From Gautieria morchelliformis (Eukaryota; Basidiomycota; Agaricomycetes; Gomphales; Gomphaceae), in contig WHVA01000087.1 of assembly GCA_015179125.1 (NCBI GenBank), positions 124,001 through 188,000 of the forward strand: DNA of 64,000 nucleotides, given 5' to 3'. Every line of letters starts with the position of its first letter. The first letter of the stretch is position 1. The notes below the pieces were generated by a model that worked only from the letters and a program-made list of their open reading frames with translations, was not told where the DNA came from and ran no database searches. Positions 30,298 through 42,299 of the stretch are shown piece by piece. The translations under genes and the position numbers were made by a program.

Positions 30298-33200
30298 GCG
30301 CTACACCCCACGATCTCACACAGCTGCGAGTTAGACAACAGAACGTCAACAAATCACTTACCACTACGCTAGACATGCTGATGAAGTGCCCACCCGACAA
30401 ATATGACATCCTAGCGATCCAAGAGCCCTACCTAGATTTCTTAGGCGATGCGAGAGCTACCCCCCACTGGTACCCAGTATACCCCAAAACGCACTACAAC
30501 GACAGGGAAAAGAGAACTAGGTCGATGATTTTGGTCAACAAACGGATAGCCACAAGCGAGTGGGCAAGTGTCGACGCTGACACACCAGATGTAACCGCGA
30601 TCTCGATAAAAACACAAGCCAGTACAGTTATTCTATTCAACCTATACGTAGACTGCACACACGCTAACAGTATACACAAACTCCAAGCCAGCGTACAGAA
30701 GGAAACACAGACGAACAACACACAAACCGGCCGCACGGCAGGAATGGTATGGATAGGGGGCTTCAATAGACACCACCCGTACTGGGACGAGGAACACAAC
30801 AACCACCTCTTTACCAGGAACAATCTCGATGCCGCCCAGCTAATTCTAGACGCTATAGCCAAATGAGATATGCAAATGGCGCTCCCCAGCGGGATGCCTG
30901 TGCTTAAGGCAATGTCCACCGGAAACCTGACACGCACTGACAATGTTTTTGTATCAACAGAGCTATTAGAAAGCATAATTACCTGCACAACGGTGCCAGA
31001 GGACCAGCCAGCCAAAAGCGACCATTACCTGGTGGATACAACGCTCAAAGTCACCACCAAAGTCACAGTCGACACCCCAAGATGCAATTACAAACAGGCG
31101 GACTGGGGACCCTTCAATGAAGGGCTCGCGACAAGATTAAGAGACAGTATCGACAGACCCGAGCCAACTAGCAAAGAAGAGTTCCTGCAGCAACTCAGAG
31201 CAGCAGTAGATGCGATCACGGAGACGGCGGAGGAGATCGTACCGAAGACTAAGCCCTCCCCGTATATGAAAAGATGGTGGATGAGACAGCTGACCCAACT
31301 AAGGACAGATACAAGAAGGGCCGGGAGGAAGTCATACTCGAACAGAGCAGACGCAACGCACGAAGCTCACAACGCGTACAAAATCCTTCAAAACCAATAT
31401 GCATTGGCGATAAAACATTCAAAGCAAGAACACTGGGACGATTTTCTAGAAGGAATCAACCAGCAAACACTTTGGATGGCACACAAGTACGCATTGTCAG
31501 ACGCATCGGATGGGGGGCACACGAGAGTACCAACCCTTATAGCTAAGCATGAGGATGGAACGAGAAAACGGCTGACACCAATGAAAAGAAAGCAGATATG
31601 TTCTTCAAAACATTTTCCCCAATACAAGAGAGGGAAGAGAGAACATCCCGTCGAGCCCCAGATATCCAAGGGATGCCTTCGACTACACGCCCGTAACTGA
31701 CGACCAAATCAGAAGGGCCGTAAACAAGCTGAACTCATTCAAGGCCCCCGGCCCCAACGGTATTCCGAATGTTGTCATAAAGCAGTGCATTAACACTCTC
31801 CTCCTAGGCCCGATGTTCCGAGCAACTTTCAACCTAAAGATGTACCCCGACGAGTGGAAAGACTCAATAACACGAGTGCTCTGGAAGCCGGACAAGTCAG
31901 ACTATACAGTCCCGGGCGCATACAGGCCCATCGCCCTACTTGACACTATAGGGAAAGTACTGTCTGGGTGTGTCGCAGAGGACTTGGTTAAGATGACTGA
32001 AAGGTACTACCTCTTACCCGACAACCATTATGGATGTAGACCTGGACGCACGACAACGGATGCTATCCATTACACAGTCGTGACAGCCAAAGATGCCTTG
32101 AGGAAAGGAAAAGTCTTGGGAGTCCTTTTTCTGGACATCAAAGGAGCCTTCCCGAGCATAATGCTAGACAGACTAGTGCACAACATGTGCCACAGGGGAA
32201 TACCCCAGGAATACACCGACTGGATTGAAAGGAAAGTACAGGGGCGCCGCACAGTAGTCAGCTTCGATGACTACAGCACACAGATGTGGGAAATAGGAAG
32301 GGGCATGGACCAGGGCTGCCCACTATCAGCCGTTGCATACCAATACTACAATGCGGACCTAGTGGAAGTGGCAAAACACAGGAACGGCGAGAGCTGCGTG
32401 GGCTTCGTCGACGACACCACGCTGATGGCAGAAGGAGCGGATTTCCAAGATGCGTTCAAAAAACTAGTTGATATGATGACCAGAAGAGGCGGCGCCCTTA
32501 GCTGGGCACAGACTCATGAGTGCCATTTCACGGTAGAGAAATTCGCGCTGATCGGATTTACTAGGAAGCGAGAGAAAGACCCAACGCACCCTAGGAAAAC
32601 CAGACCGGCCACACGACCCTCAGTGAAAATCGGCCAACACACGATCAACCCGTCCACCTCGCACAAGTTCCTAGGAATTATCATGGATCAGGAGCTACGT
32701 TTCAGAGAACATGTGAACTACGCTCTGGGAAAGGGAGAAAAATTTATTGGACAGTACAAGAGACTGACTAGACCCATGAAAGGAGCCGCAGCCGGGCAGT
32801 CGCAGTAGCAAAAATGCTTTACACGGCAGACATGTTCCTAATCCCAAGCACAGCACACAGCAAGGGGACGAAGGGTCACATCAATAAATTACCCAGGGTC
32901 CAGCGGCAAGCTGGACTGATCATCACAGGAGCTATGAGAACTACTGCTACAGATGTCCTTGATGCACACACTGATTTACTTCCCTTTCAGTCACTCCTAG
33001 CGAAACCATCACGCAGCGGTACGCCTCGCCTGCCTTCCCAACAAACACCCGCTTGCGAGCAAAATACAAAGAGCCTCCCTCCGATATGTAAAAAAGCACA
33101 GAGGCCCCCTGCACGATATCATGAAAGCGTTCAGTATCGAGCCCAGCAGAATGGAAAAGATACAAATGGTAGTGAACGGCCCTAAATGGGGACCCGCCTT

Positions 33201-34705
33201 CGACATACGGATACCGCCCAATAAAGAGCAAGCACTGGCGGAGGTGGAGGCAGACCGAGCCCACATTCAAGTGTTCTCTGACGCCTCATGCGTGGAAGGG
33301 GGAGTAGGAGCGGCGGCAGTACTTTACAGGAACGGGGAGGAGATCAGAGCAGTAAGGCTGTACCTAGGGTCCGAGGACTACACACGGTATTCGAGGCAGA
33401 GCTAATAGCGGGGGCCATGGGGGCGAAGCTCCTAAACATGGAGAGGTCAGGAGAGCACATGATAGGAGTGGACAGCCAAGCGACCATCCGAACAATGAGA
33501 GAGGAAAAAGCCATACCAGGCCAATACCTAGTGCACGCGTTACACAGACAAATCGAAGGACTCACCAAGTGGTGAGTGGCAGCAAAAGTACGCATGCGAT
33601 GGGTACCGGGACACGAGGGGAACTGGGGAAACGAAAGGGCAGACGAGGAGGCCAAGCGAGCAGCTGGGGGAGCATCTAGCGAGGAAGTAGACATACCGAT
33701 CGAATGCAGAGGAGCGCTACCAAGGAGCAAAGCGGCTGAACTGCAAAGATATAAGAAGGAGCTCAAACGGGAAGCCAAGAGGATCCTTGCTAAGTCCCCA
33801 TGAGCGAGATGTGCACACAGAATTGACCCATCCATGCCATCCACAGCCTACATGAAACTATGCACAGAACTCCCGAGGCGACAAGCCGCGCTGCTCATCC
33901 AGTTGAGAACCGGACACGCTCCACTGAACAAGCATCTTCATAAGATCGGCAAAGCTCACACACTGCTGTGCCCCGCATGCAGAAGAGCGGTCAATTCCGT
34001 GCACCACTTTCGATTTGTATGCCCTGTTAGCAACTAGGGGCTATGGCAGGGAAGGTTCGGTAGAGTTCTTAGAAAGCTAGAATCAAATGTACTCTCTCAG
34101 TGAATTTATTGTCACTGATGTATTAATACAATACCTAGAATCAAATGTACTACATGATTTTCAGTCAACATGCTATGAAAATACAAGGAATACTACTCGC
34201 CTCTCTCAGTGAATTTATTGTCACTGAGAGAGGAGTACAATCCTGTCTCAGAAGGCATATACGTGCACCCGGCCCTTTAGCGCCCAAGGGCTCGCGCGTC
34301 AAAGTCATTTCAAACTCCGCTGGGTGCAGCCGCCTATGAAAATAGAAATAACAGAATGGAATGGAGAGGTAAAGAGTGACTGGAAAATTTCGAAAATAAG
34401 CAGAGAAATGGATGCATGGTACAAGAACAATGTGAGAAACAATTGGAAAAACCACACAATAAATTGGACATATTATGCTTGATTTTGGTGCAGGAGCATA
34501 AATGCACCCAACATGCCCCAAGTACAAACAGCAGAGGCAGGTGCTACAAGGGAAGTTAAGAAGAGGAGCGACGTCAGTCAGGACGCTACTAGGGAGACCC
34601 AAAGCAATGAAACCCCTTTTCAAGTACATCCATGACACGCAGAGACTGCAGAGCGCAAGCAGGAACACGACACCGCTGGAAGAGAACGGAAACCGAGAGA
34701 GGTAG
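30294..34705 (+). pseudogene. LINE 1 ORF2: endonuclease, reverse transcriptase, RNase H
   Basis: It starts at ATG 30294, overlapping the ORF1 stop. The endonuclease motifs QNVN, IQEP, GGFNRHHP (GDFN in the sister copy) and TDNVF are readable, then KSDHYLV. A stop lies at 30864. The reverse transcriptase spans about 31690-32700 (KAPGPNGIP, YRPIALLDTIGK, DIKGAFPS, GMDQGCPLS, GFVDDTTLMA). RNase H spans 33260-33720 with its acidic residues in SDAS, FEAEL, VDSQA and ADEEAKR. A C-terminal CPACRR...HHFRFVCP motif is cut by the solo LTR at 34025, and the reading resumes after 34519 to the stop at 34705. At least five frame or stop lesions are present. Confidence 0.88.
34025..34513 (-). mobile_element. 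Solo LTR of the Copia C family, inserted in LINE 1
   Basis: 489 bp with TG...CA ends (TGTTAGCAACTAGG and TGCACCCAACA) and a 5-bp duplication TGCCC (34020-34024, 34514-34518). Its reverse complement matches the 5' LTR of Copia C at 53245-53738, including the TGTTGGGTGCATTTATGCTC start and a GCGGCTGCACCCAGCGGAGT-type internal segment. It splits the LINE C-terminal zinc-knuckle region. Confidence 0.92.
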
Positions 34706-35360
34706 AGGACACAAGACGGAGGAGCAGCGCAACGCGCAATCAGGATACAACCACCCCGCCTACGCAGGCACGGACACACCCAGGGCTTCGCTCATGGAGC
34801 ACTAGCAGAGACAGAGACAAAGGAGGAAATGGAAACATATGTCAACGGGCGATGTGTAGCAACCGTCTTACATTGATCTCAGCTCCAAAAGACTATAAAT
34901 AGGATATAAAAATAAAAATAAAAATAAAAACACAATCCGGGTGTGGAATGCAGACAGCGGGGAGGTCATTTCAGCACCATTCAAAGGCCACACCCAGGTG
35001 GTCACGTCGGTGTCATTCTCACAGGATGGCAAGCGCATAGTCTCCGGGTCTGCAGACAGCGGGGAGGTCATTTCAGCACCATTCGAAGGCCACACCCAGG
35101 TGGTCATGTCAGTGGTGTTCTCACATGATGGCAAGCGCATCGTCTCCGGCTCTTTTGACAACATGATCCGTGTGTGGAATGCAGACACCGGGGAGGCCAT
35201 TTCAGGACCATTCGAAGGCCACACACAGGTGGTCACGTCGGTGGCATTCTCCCATGACAGCAAGCGCATCGTCTCCGGGTCTGAGGACAAGACGATTGGT
35301 GTGTGGAATGCAGACACCAGGGAGGTCATTTCAGCACCATTCAAAGGCCACACTCTGTGA

Positions 35361-35885
35361 AGGCCTCACCATACCGTCTTACACTGACTGTTGGTCCTCT
35401 CTGCTGTGTCTTCCTTCCCCTTGCAGCATTTTCCAGCCATTGCGGTAGTTCCAGGTGAGTGGTTTTCGTGGTTCAGGCTGAAGCCTCCATGTTGTCATGA
35501 CTCATTTATTTCTTGTACCCAGCTATCCCCATTTTCCCTTTTCATCACTCCACCTCTATGTTCGCTCCATTTCACCCTTTGCCGAACGACCATTCACTAC
35601 TCGCATCATTCGCCAGTAGGCATGCCATCAAACACGATTGACATGTTGTGATACATGCAATTATTCTATTTTAAGTCATCTTTATATGCAAAGAAACTAA
35701 TAAAAGAAAAAACAAAATAATCGACTAAAAAGAATAGGGACGACACTCATGACAGATATTGACACATACAGACGACAGACACATGACATCATGAATGGCT
35801 ATCTTATCTGTAGATCAGATAAGATACAGGGACAAGGGCATCGACCACATGCGGTTGATCAGAGATAGCACGCCTATCGACTGAT
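35361..35885. other. Post-WD40 interval with an L3 LTR fragment
   Basis: 35493-35645 matches the start of LTR family L3 (TGTCATGACTCATTTATTTC, then GTTCGCTCCAT and CGCCAGTAGGCATGCCATCAAA) in plus orientation; the complete version is the solo LTR at 36951-37982. The remaining sequence is AT-rich and shows no gene. Confidence 0.55.
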
Positions 35886-36683
35886 TGTTAGGGATCATCC
35901 ACAAAGTAGCTACCTATTTATGAACATTTACTAGGTAGTTAATTAGTTTCAAATGTCCTCAAAGAAGGTTGTATTAATATTTCTATGCTACACTCACATT
36001 GTGTCCACAAGGTACAACAATCTCTTGATAGTTTAGCTAAGAATCCCCCATGGTCACATGACTATCACATGACCTCAAAAACAGCTCAAAATCACCTGAT
36101 TATCTACAGTCACCTGACAATCACCTGACCTCAAAGTCACTTGATTATCTACGGTCACCTGACAATCACATGACACAGTCACATGACCTCAATCCAGCTC
36201 TAAGTCACATGACTTTCCTTCGTCACATGATAATCACATGAGCGTGGGAGTTTCTTACATACTCTTAGCTTTACTGTCACAGAGCTGTGACTTTAACCCA
36301 AAATAGCAATAGAACCGTCCACAGCCTTCCAATAGTTTCCAAACCTTTCCTGAAGCTTCTCTAAGCTTCCACAAGGTCCTTCACAGTAGTAGAAGCCTCT
36401 ACAAGGTTCCTAGCAGTAGTTACATAAGCTAGATAGATGCAGTATAAATAGCCTGCAGTTTTAGCAGTGAAGCAATCAATCATCTTTCACCCAAACCACT
36501 CATATCTTGAGTAACTGAAGTGTGACTTCAACACAGCCTTGTACCGAAGTATTGGCTCACTGACTGGGCTACAGTCTAAGATTGCAGAAACTCTGATTGG
36601 CTCTGAGAAATACAAGAGTGCTCTATTTTAATTGCAGTAGGCTCTGAATAATCGCGCTGCGAACAGCAACATTACTAAGAGCA
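35886..36683 (+). mobile_element. Candidate solo LTR with TCACATGA array and TATA box
   Basis: It could run from TGTTAGGGATC at 35886 to ACTAAGAGCA at 36683, bounded by ACTGAT on both sides (35880-35885 and 36684-36689). A GTATAAATAG box at about 36440 followed by a CAATCAATCATC region looks like a U3/R boundary. The duplication is 6 bp instead of the usual 5, so the ends are tentative. Confidence 0.4.
36047..36246. promoter_or_regulatory. Array of about 12 TCACATGA / TCACCTGA motifs
   Basis: Roughly twelve copies of TCAC(A/C/T)TGA occur in 200 bases, spaced 10-25 bases apart and mixed with AATCACCTGATTATCTAC units. TCACATGA is a near-palindromic E-box-like site of bHLH/bHLH-zip factors. It sits about 200 bases upstream of a TATA-like box. 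Confidence 0.55.
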
Positions 36684-36950
36684 ACTGATTAGTAATCCTG
36701 TACCATTAGATGCCACTCTGAGCAGTGCTCTAATAAACTTGGTTAATAGTTATTCAATTCACACAATAGATTATTAACTTAACTCTGAGTTACGTGGGTA
36801 AATAGCCTTTTGAGTAATTGATCTTTCTTGATCAATCAACGCACTGCAGATATTAACCTAACTCAGGGTAAGTGAGTTAATATCCTACGTTTGTTGAGTT
36901 GGAAAACCAGAAAAGCCATGATAATAGTGACACACTTGAACTGAGGAAGA

Positions 36951-37982
36951 TGTCAAGATTGGTTTTTAGGCGTTAATATCGTGTACTAGTGAACACAGCG
37001 AATGCCCGAATAACTTGTGCGAATAAGTATGCCGTTCGGCGAATAAGTGAACCGATGGACGTTTCACGAAACAAAGGGGTTCCCCGAACGGGGCTCGCCC
37101 TGTCTACAGTCGTAGCGAAACAGCTCGCAGTACTTGACGATACAATGTGCAAGATATTGCGGAAGGGCTGTCTAAGTTTCGACAGTCCCTTCGCTGGCAA
37201 AGGTGCTCCTTAGGAGCCCTTTGCGAACAGCACAGAAAGTAGTTCGAAGGATAAGGTAACGAATATGAAGTATGAGAACTCACCAGTGATGCCTAAGTCC
37301 TTGGCTGGTCAAAGATAGAAATCTTCAAGGAGAGGCTCAAGACGATGATCACAGCGAGGTCAAGTTTGCACAAGATGAACAACATATGATAATTGAACTG
37401 GGGAATATATATGCGAATGTAAACTACTTATATCGAATGCTCGCAAGGTATTAGCGAATAGGAAAGAGGCCGTCGTGAGCTAGGACCGGATCGGGGTGTG
37501 CAGTCATGATACTAAGGAGATGGAATAAACATACAATAGAGTGAGGGAAGAATGCGAACATGAAATGACGGAGAGTAAAGGGGGCGAAAGCACTTATGGA
37601 CAAAACCATGTCTTGGGACCCGCATACATGCTACCCTGCACGGACTCTTCGTTTACTGGGTTGATCCTGCACGACCTATAGAAGGAACACCCTGCGAACA
37701 CACCTTGGCCATACGAACACCCAATGGGGTTGGATTAAGAAAATGATGGGGTTAATGATGAACCATCATGCCGGGTGACTGGTATCGATCATATTTGATG
37801 GCGTGCCTGCTGGCGAAATGGGCGAGCAGCGAATAGCGGTTCGGAGGATGGAGCGAACAACGAGTAGAGTGGATGTAGAGGAGGAGTGGTCGGTAGATGC
37901 GGCGAACTCTGACGAAGATGCTAGGGAGTGACGAGGGGGAACATGAAAGTAACGCGGTAGGAGAAATAAACCGGTCATGACA
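36951..37982 (-). mobile_element. Solo LTR of family L3, 1,032 bp
   Basis: On the minus strand it starts TGTCATGACCGGTTTATTTC and ends ...CCAATCTTGACA. A perfect 5-bp duplication GAAGA flanks it (36946-36950, 37983-37987). No internal coding sequence is present. Other L3 pieces are at 26090-26282, 35493-35645, 39140-39915 and 45276-45408. Confidence 0.88.
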
Positions 37983-37987
37983 GAAGA

Positions 37988-39139
37988 GTTCAAGCACAGA
38001 ACTATCTTTTCACGTCTTGGGGAATATTGTTGTCTTTAATTCACTCGACCCACAGTCCTAAGACTCTAGGTAGCTTTCCCCCTTAAGGTATCTGGACCCT
38101 TGGACGCCTATAAACATTCTTTGATCTCACAAAGTATTGCACAATCTAAGAACTACATGTGTTCAGTTAAATCTCTATTGCTACACTTCCTGTACCAATA
38201 CTGATTCTGACTGTTCACCGGATAATAATTTCTTAATTGGGTCCTCCGTTAAAATAGTTTTGAAGCTTGCGTGTGCTTGTAAGGCCAAATCTCTGATTGA
38301 ACTTTAGAATTGTGTTTAACACCACAGTTTTACGTTTAGTTCAACGGGTTCCAAAACACTGCTGGCATCGGCCATGACGTCGACAGGTGCCAGGCCACAG
38401 GCACCGAGGAGGTGCGGCACCAAACGTCGCAGAGGAGCACAGACTGTGCAGGAGCATCGGATGTCACAGAATGACTGTAGAATGTCATTCCAAGTACGTA
38501 TGCTCAATCAGCTGCCCCATAGAAGAGGCACAGAGACAGCGGCCCCATCACCAAGACTAGCATTTATGTTACACTGGAGGAATTTGATTTCTGTTTTTCT
38601 ATTGAGTTCCATGACACGACCAGCTGACTACTATCTTGACACCATGTAGACAGGGGCTTTGTATAATACATACAAGACTCTATTCCAAAGCTTAACACCC
38701 CTGACACTATCCCCATCACTCCCATGGCTTTATGACTATAAGTAGTCACCCCTCTAGTTATACATAGTCTTTCAACCCATTAACTCACTATCTCGAACAC
38801 TAGTAGTTACCACTAGTATAGTATAAGTAGCTACCACAAATGTATGAATCAATCATCCAGAATCAACTGTTTCACCCCCTGAAGTTACTGTAGTCTTGTT
38901 TGATAGCTACAGAACTTAAATTTCCATAGTTTACTCTAGACTACCTCAAAAGCGAAGCCTTTTGATATAGTTATCCTCTAGATCGAGACCATTCTCTTGT
39001 CGACACAGTCACGTGACCTTCATCCATCAGTGTCGGACGCACCTCGGAAGGCTTAGTCAGCACACAGGCAAGGGACTGATATATTGCGGTCCCAACCGCT
39101 GAGCAGTAGGAATCATTTGCTAAAGGCATTGATCAAACA
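37988..39139. other. AT-rich interval, no recognised gene
   Basis: A small open frame at 38374-38649 (plus) starts with an Arg/Gln-rich stretch (MTSTGARPQAPRRCGTKRRR) and could be the N-terminus of a Gag-like protein downstream of an LTR leader. Nothing else supports this. The rest is AT-rich without termini. Confidence 0.35.
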
Positions 39140-39915
39140 TGTTAATCATAAAACGACATCCTTTACCCGGTGTGATGTTTCATCACTGGCCCCATCATCT
39201 TCCTGACTCAACCCCCTTTGGGTGTTCCTATGACCGGAATGCATTCACAGGACATCCTACCCATAGATCGTGTGGGATCAACCCAGCAGGCCAAGAGTCT
39301 GTGCAGGGTAACATGTATGCAGGTCTCAAGGCATGTTTTCTTACATAGGTACCTTTGTCCTCTCTCCCCCCATTGTTTCACGTTCGCACTCCTCTCTATT
39401 TTCCATTGTATATGTGTTTCATCTATTTGTATCCTGACTGTGCACCCCTATCCAATCCTGACTCATGATGGCCTCTTTCCTATTCGCTGATATCATATGA
39501 GCATTCAGTATAAGTAGTTGACGTTCACATGTATATTCTGCAGTTCAATTATCGTATGTCTACCTTGTGCAAAACTTGACCTCACTGTGACTATCATCTT
39601 GAGCCCTCTTCTATAGACTCCTGTCTTAGACCAGATGAGGACTTAAGCACCACTGGTGAGTTTTCATACTTCACCTTCATTACCTTAGCCTTCATACTAT
39701 TATTGGTGCTGGTAGCGAAGGGCTCCAAAGGAGTGCCTTCACCGGCGAAAGGATTGTTACTACTAGACAACCTTTCCATGAGACCTTGTATGTTACATCG
39801 TCAAGTATCATGGGCTATTTTGCTACAACTGTAGATAGGGCGAGGCTGCCCTCTTACCTTCTGAACGATTATTGGGTCATCTTATTCACCGAACTACACA
39901 CTTCATTTCCACAAG
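39140..39915 (+). repeat. Diverged L3 LTR copy, inverted relative to 36951-37982
   Basis: Reverse-complement similarity to 36990-37760 is seen throughout: the CCCTTTGGGTGTTCCTATG, GTGGGATCAACCCAGCAGG and AGTTCAATTATCGTATG segments, and the GCGAAGGGCTCC hairpin region. This copy has lost many of the CG dinucleotides present in the solo LTR, suggesting C-to-T decay. Its ends are not clear. Confidence 0.6.
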
Positions 39916-41881
39916 CTGTCCAGGCAAGTCACTTTCAAACTGTTTATTTGCTTAATTTCCACCCTTGGGTCACCTGCATGTTTCTTGCAGTGACACAAGT
40001 TTGATAAGGCAATGTCTCACAATGAGAAAGAGATTCTTAAGGTCAAATGAAACCTTCATTGGTAACTCCCTATTTTAACCTCAGCAGAGAGAGAGTCAGG
40101 CACTGGGGTGGCAGCCACCACTGCTATGATCATAGTTTGGTGGGGTGGTGCACAATGAAACAGAAACCTCCAGCTCTTCACTCAGAATTATCAGTATCCA
40201 GTCGATAAGTATTTTCAAAAATTCGATGAATAAATTACAAACACAGTCAAAGTATCACCCTGCATATATATATATATGGTTTTTTGACAATATGGGTGGC
40301 TGGGGTGAGTAGATAGCCAATATTCTATGGCAACTAATTCCAGAGTGCTGCAATAGATCGGTAGATTGGAAAGATGAGAACAGGATGGTTAATGTAAGTC
40401 TCTGCATCTTGGCCACTGGGCTGTTTGTATTGGAATTGCAGTTATGATGTGTTAGCTTGGATGCTGTCATCATCAAACTGTGCCATGCTTCCAGACTCTA
40501 CTGAAAAATTAACCAGTTTCTGATGGAGACACTAACTGCTCACCGGAGACAATAGGCCCCACCATTTCTATATCTCCAGCACATCCAGTTGCCCAAGGAA
40601 ACTCATTCAACTCTATCCCAGAAGGCCCAGCCTCTTCATGTGGGCCCCAAACAGTCATATTGTCCTCCAAGGTCTCAGCACTAAAAGCCTGGCACAAGTC
40701 TGGGTTCCCAAATTCAGCCACTATGGCATTGTGAACACTTTGTCTGGCAGCTTGGAAAGTGGAGAAAGAAAGGTTAGGTAATGAGGGGCTGTGAAGTTGA
40801 CTGTGTCTCTCTTGTAGAGTTAGATGGAATCGGCAGATGATAATTATTGCCAAGCTATATGTGCACTGTTAGTACAATCATGTCCTTCTTCTTAAATTGG
40901 TGAGAATAGACCTGTTCTGAAGATTGTTTAAGAGGCCAGCAAGGCTTGACTTTATAGCACAAAGGAACTGATATTAGCCATATTATTACCATGATCAATA
41001 CCTTACATACTCTTAACACCTAAATTAAGAGAGAACACCAAGTGAACTCTGAAGCTCAACAGGTTTATAAGTAACCATACCTTTGTTGTGATAGTATTAG
41101 CCAAAGTAATTGTAAGCACAAATCTGAATATGAATCAGAGATATGAAATATTATAGGAATAATATTCCATACCCATATCTGGCAAAGCCTACCTGTAGAT
41201 TAATGATATGTCCACACATATAAGCAATATGTTGTATACTCACCTTGGTAAATCACTAGGCTAATGAGAGATTTCTTATCTTGCCTTTCACCTTTCTGCC
41301 AAAGCTTCAAGGTTTGAAGTGAACTCCAAATGGTTACCATTACAACTCCAGTGTCAAAAAGTATTCCAGAAACATTACCAATGGTAACCACTGTCAAAGG
41401 TATTCAGAGACAGATTGGGCAATTCCAGGCCTCTATATCTTACACCTGGAGAATTTTTGAGTCTCAATCTAGGTAGAGAGTCCTAGTCCATACTGACAAA
41501 TGCATTTTATTAGCTTGTGGACCAGTGGGATTGCAGCTGTCCAAAACAGACACATACTATATCCAGTGAATTGAATATATGTCATTTATGTAAAGTCTGG
41601 AAAGGCACATACCACTTCAGGGATAATAGCACCAAGAATAAGCAGCCCCAGGACACCCAAAACTCTTTGATTCTGAGAGGAGATAGCATAGGTTCGAGCA
41701 AGCAGGAGGCCTAGACAAGTAAATTGTGTCAATAATTCTAATTGAAAGTATTTGGGTATTATCACTCACCCTGTACTCCGATCAGACCAGGGACAACGAA
41801 AGCATCATTTAGGTGAAGTATAGTATTACATTTCCTCCGAACATTTCAGTCATTATGTTGCATCTTCATAAGGAATGAAAG
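39916..41881. other. AT-rich interval with one possible exon
   Basis: The minus strand at 40790-40510 contains a hydrophilic coding-like segment (QAARQSVHNAIVAEFGNPDL..., then WGPHEEAGPSGIEL and ATGCAGDIEM). It could be an exon of a diverged gene, but flanking exons, start and stop are not secure. A (TA)n run lies at 40264-40276. No other features are apparent. Confidence 0.3.
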
Positions 41882-42289
41882 TCATACTACATTCTCGTTC
41901 AAATCAGTAGGGTTGTTACACATGAGAACCTTGGTAATCACCTCAAGGGACTGGTTAAATAACTCGTTATATATTTGAGCAAGGAACAAGGCCAAGGTCA
42001 GGTAACGAGCGAGTAAATAGAGAATGGTGCCGATTTTGATGTCCTTGCTCCAAATGTACCTGACCTCAGATGGCAGGGTGAGAAGAGTGTCGTATATGAG
42101 CAGTGCTGTGGAATTAGCTATGTGAGTTGTGGAATTAGACGTGACATGTACGCATACCAAGCGCTGCGAAGGTGACGCAGCGGAACACAAAGCTAGTTCA
42201 GATAAATTCTTCTGCATCTCACTGAATGCAGTAAGTACGTACTTCTCTGATAGTAGCTGGATAATAGCCGAGGGGTCTGCCTGAGCCAT
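41882..42289 (-). CDS. DUF6533-type membrane protein, N-terminal part
   Basis: The frame starts at ATG 42289 (MAQADPSA...) and contains TALLIYDTLLTL, SEVRYIW and GTILYLLARY, the hallmark segments of the DUF6533 domain at the N-terminus of multi-pass membrane proteins abundant in agaricomycetes. Two hydrophobic segments are visible. The normal family protein is about 300 residues, so this 135-residue frame is truncated or needs further exons. A TATATAAG box lies about 60 bases upstream, and its promoter is shared with the paralogue at 51668. Function of the family is unknown. Confidence 0.6.
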   Translation of the reverse strand: MAQADPSAIIQLLSEKYVLTAFSEMQKNLSELALCSAASPSQRLVCVHVTSNSTTHIANSTALLIYDTLLTLPSEVRYIWSKDIKIGTILYLLARYLTLALFLAQIYNELFNQSLEVITKVLMCNNPTDLNENVV

Positions 42290-42299
42290 GGCAGACGAG

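Larger units (their letters stand above)
28463..34929 (+). mobile_element. LINE 1 (Tad-like non-LTR retrotransposon) with RNase H
   Basis: A 12-bp target duplication ACACAATCCGGG flanks the element (28451-28462 and 34930-34941). Its 3' end is an AAAATA-type tail (about 34905-34929). ORF1 (28609-30297) and ORF2 (from 30294) overlap by ATGA. ORF2 has an apurinic-type endonuclease, reverse transcriptase, RNase H and a C-terminal zinc-knuckle region, as in Tad/R1-type LINEs. The element is full-length but carries several stops and frameshifts, and a solo Copia LTR is inserted at 34025-34513. Confidence 0.92.
27742..35360 (+). pseudogene. NACHT/WD40 (NLR-like) gene, C-terminal part, split by a LINE
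   Basis: 27742-28080 encodes the linker typical of Ceratobasidiaceae-style NACHT/WD40 proteins (LEFFETMLLYWLEVL, then FVKDTHHFVRAFG and SQSAPHLYLSTLPFAP, ending FPRLLRIETG). A frame change near 27845 breaks it. WD40 blades follow from about 28110. The blade at 28440 is cut by the LINE at 28463 and resumes at 34942 in the same frame and codon context. It then runs through four more blades, one internally shortened, to a stop at 35360. The NTPase part is absent, replaced by repeat R. In fungi such proteins are linked to non-self recognition; here the gene cannot be functional. Confidence 0.8.

Noticed and set aside
40255-40476. Small frame next to a (TA)n run
   Set aside because: Low complexity, no family resemblance and no nearby exon in the same frame.
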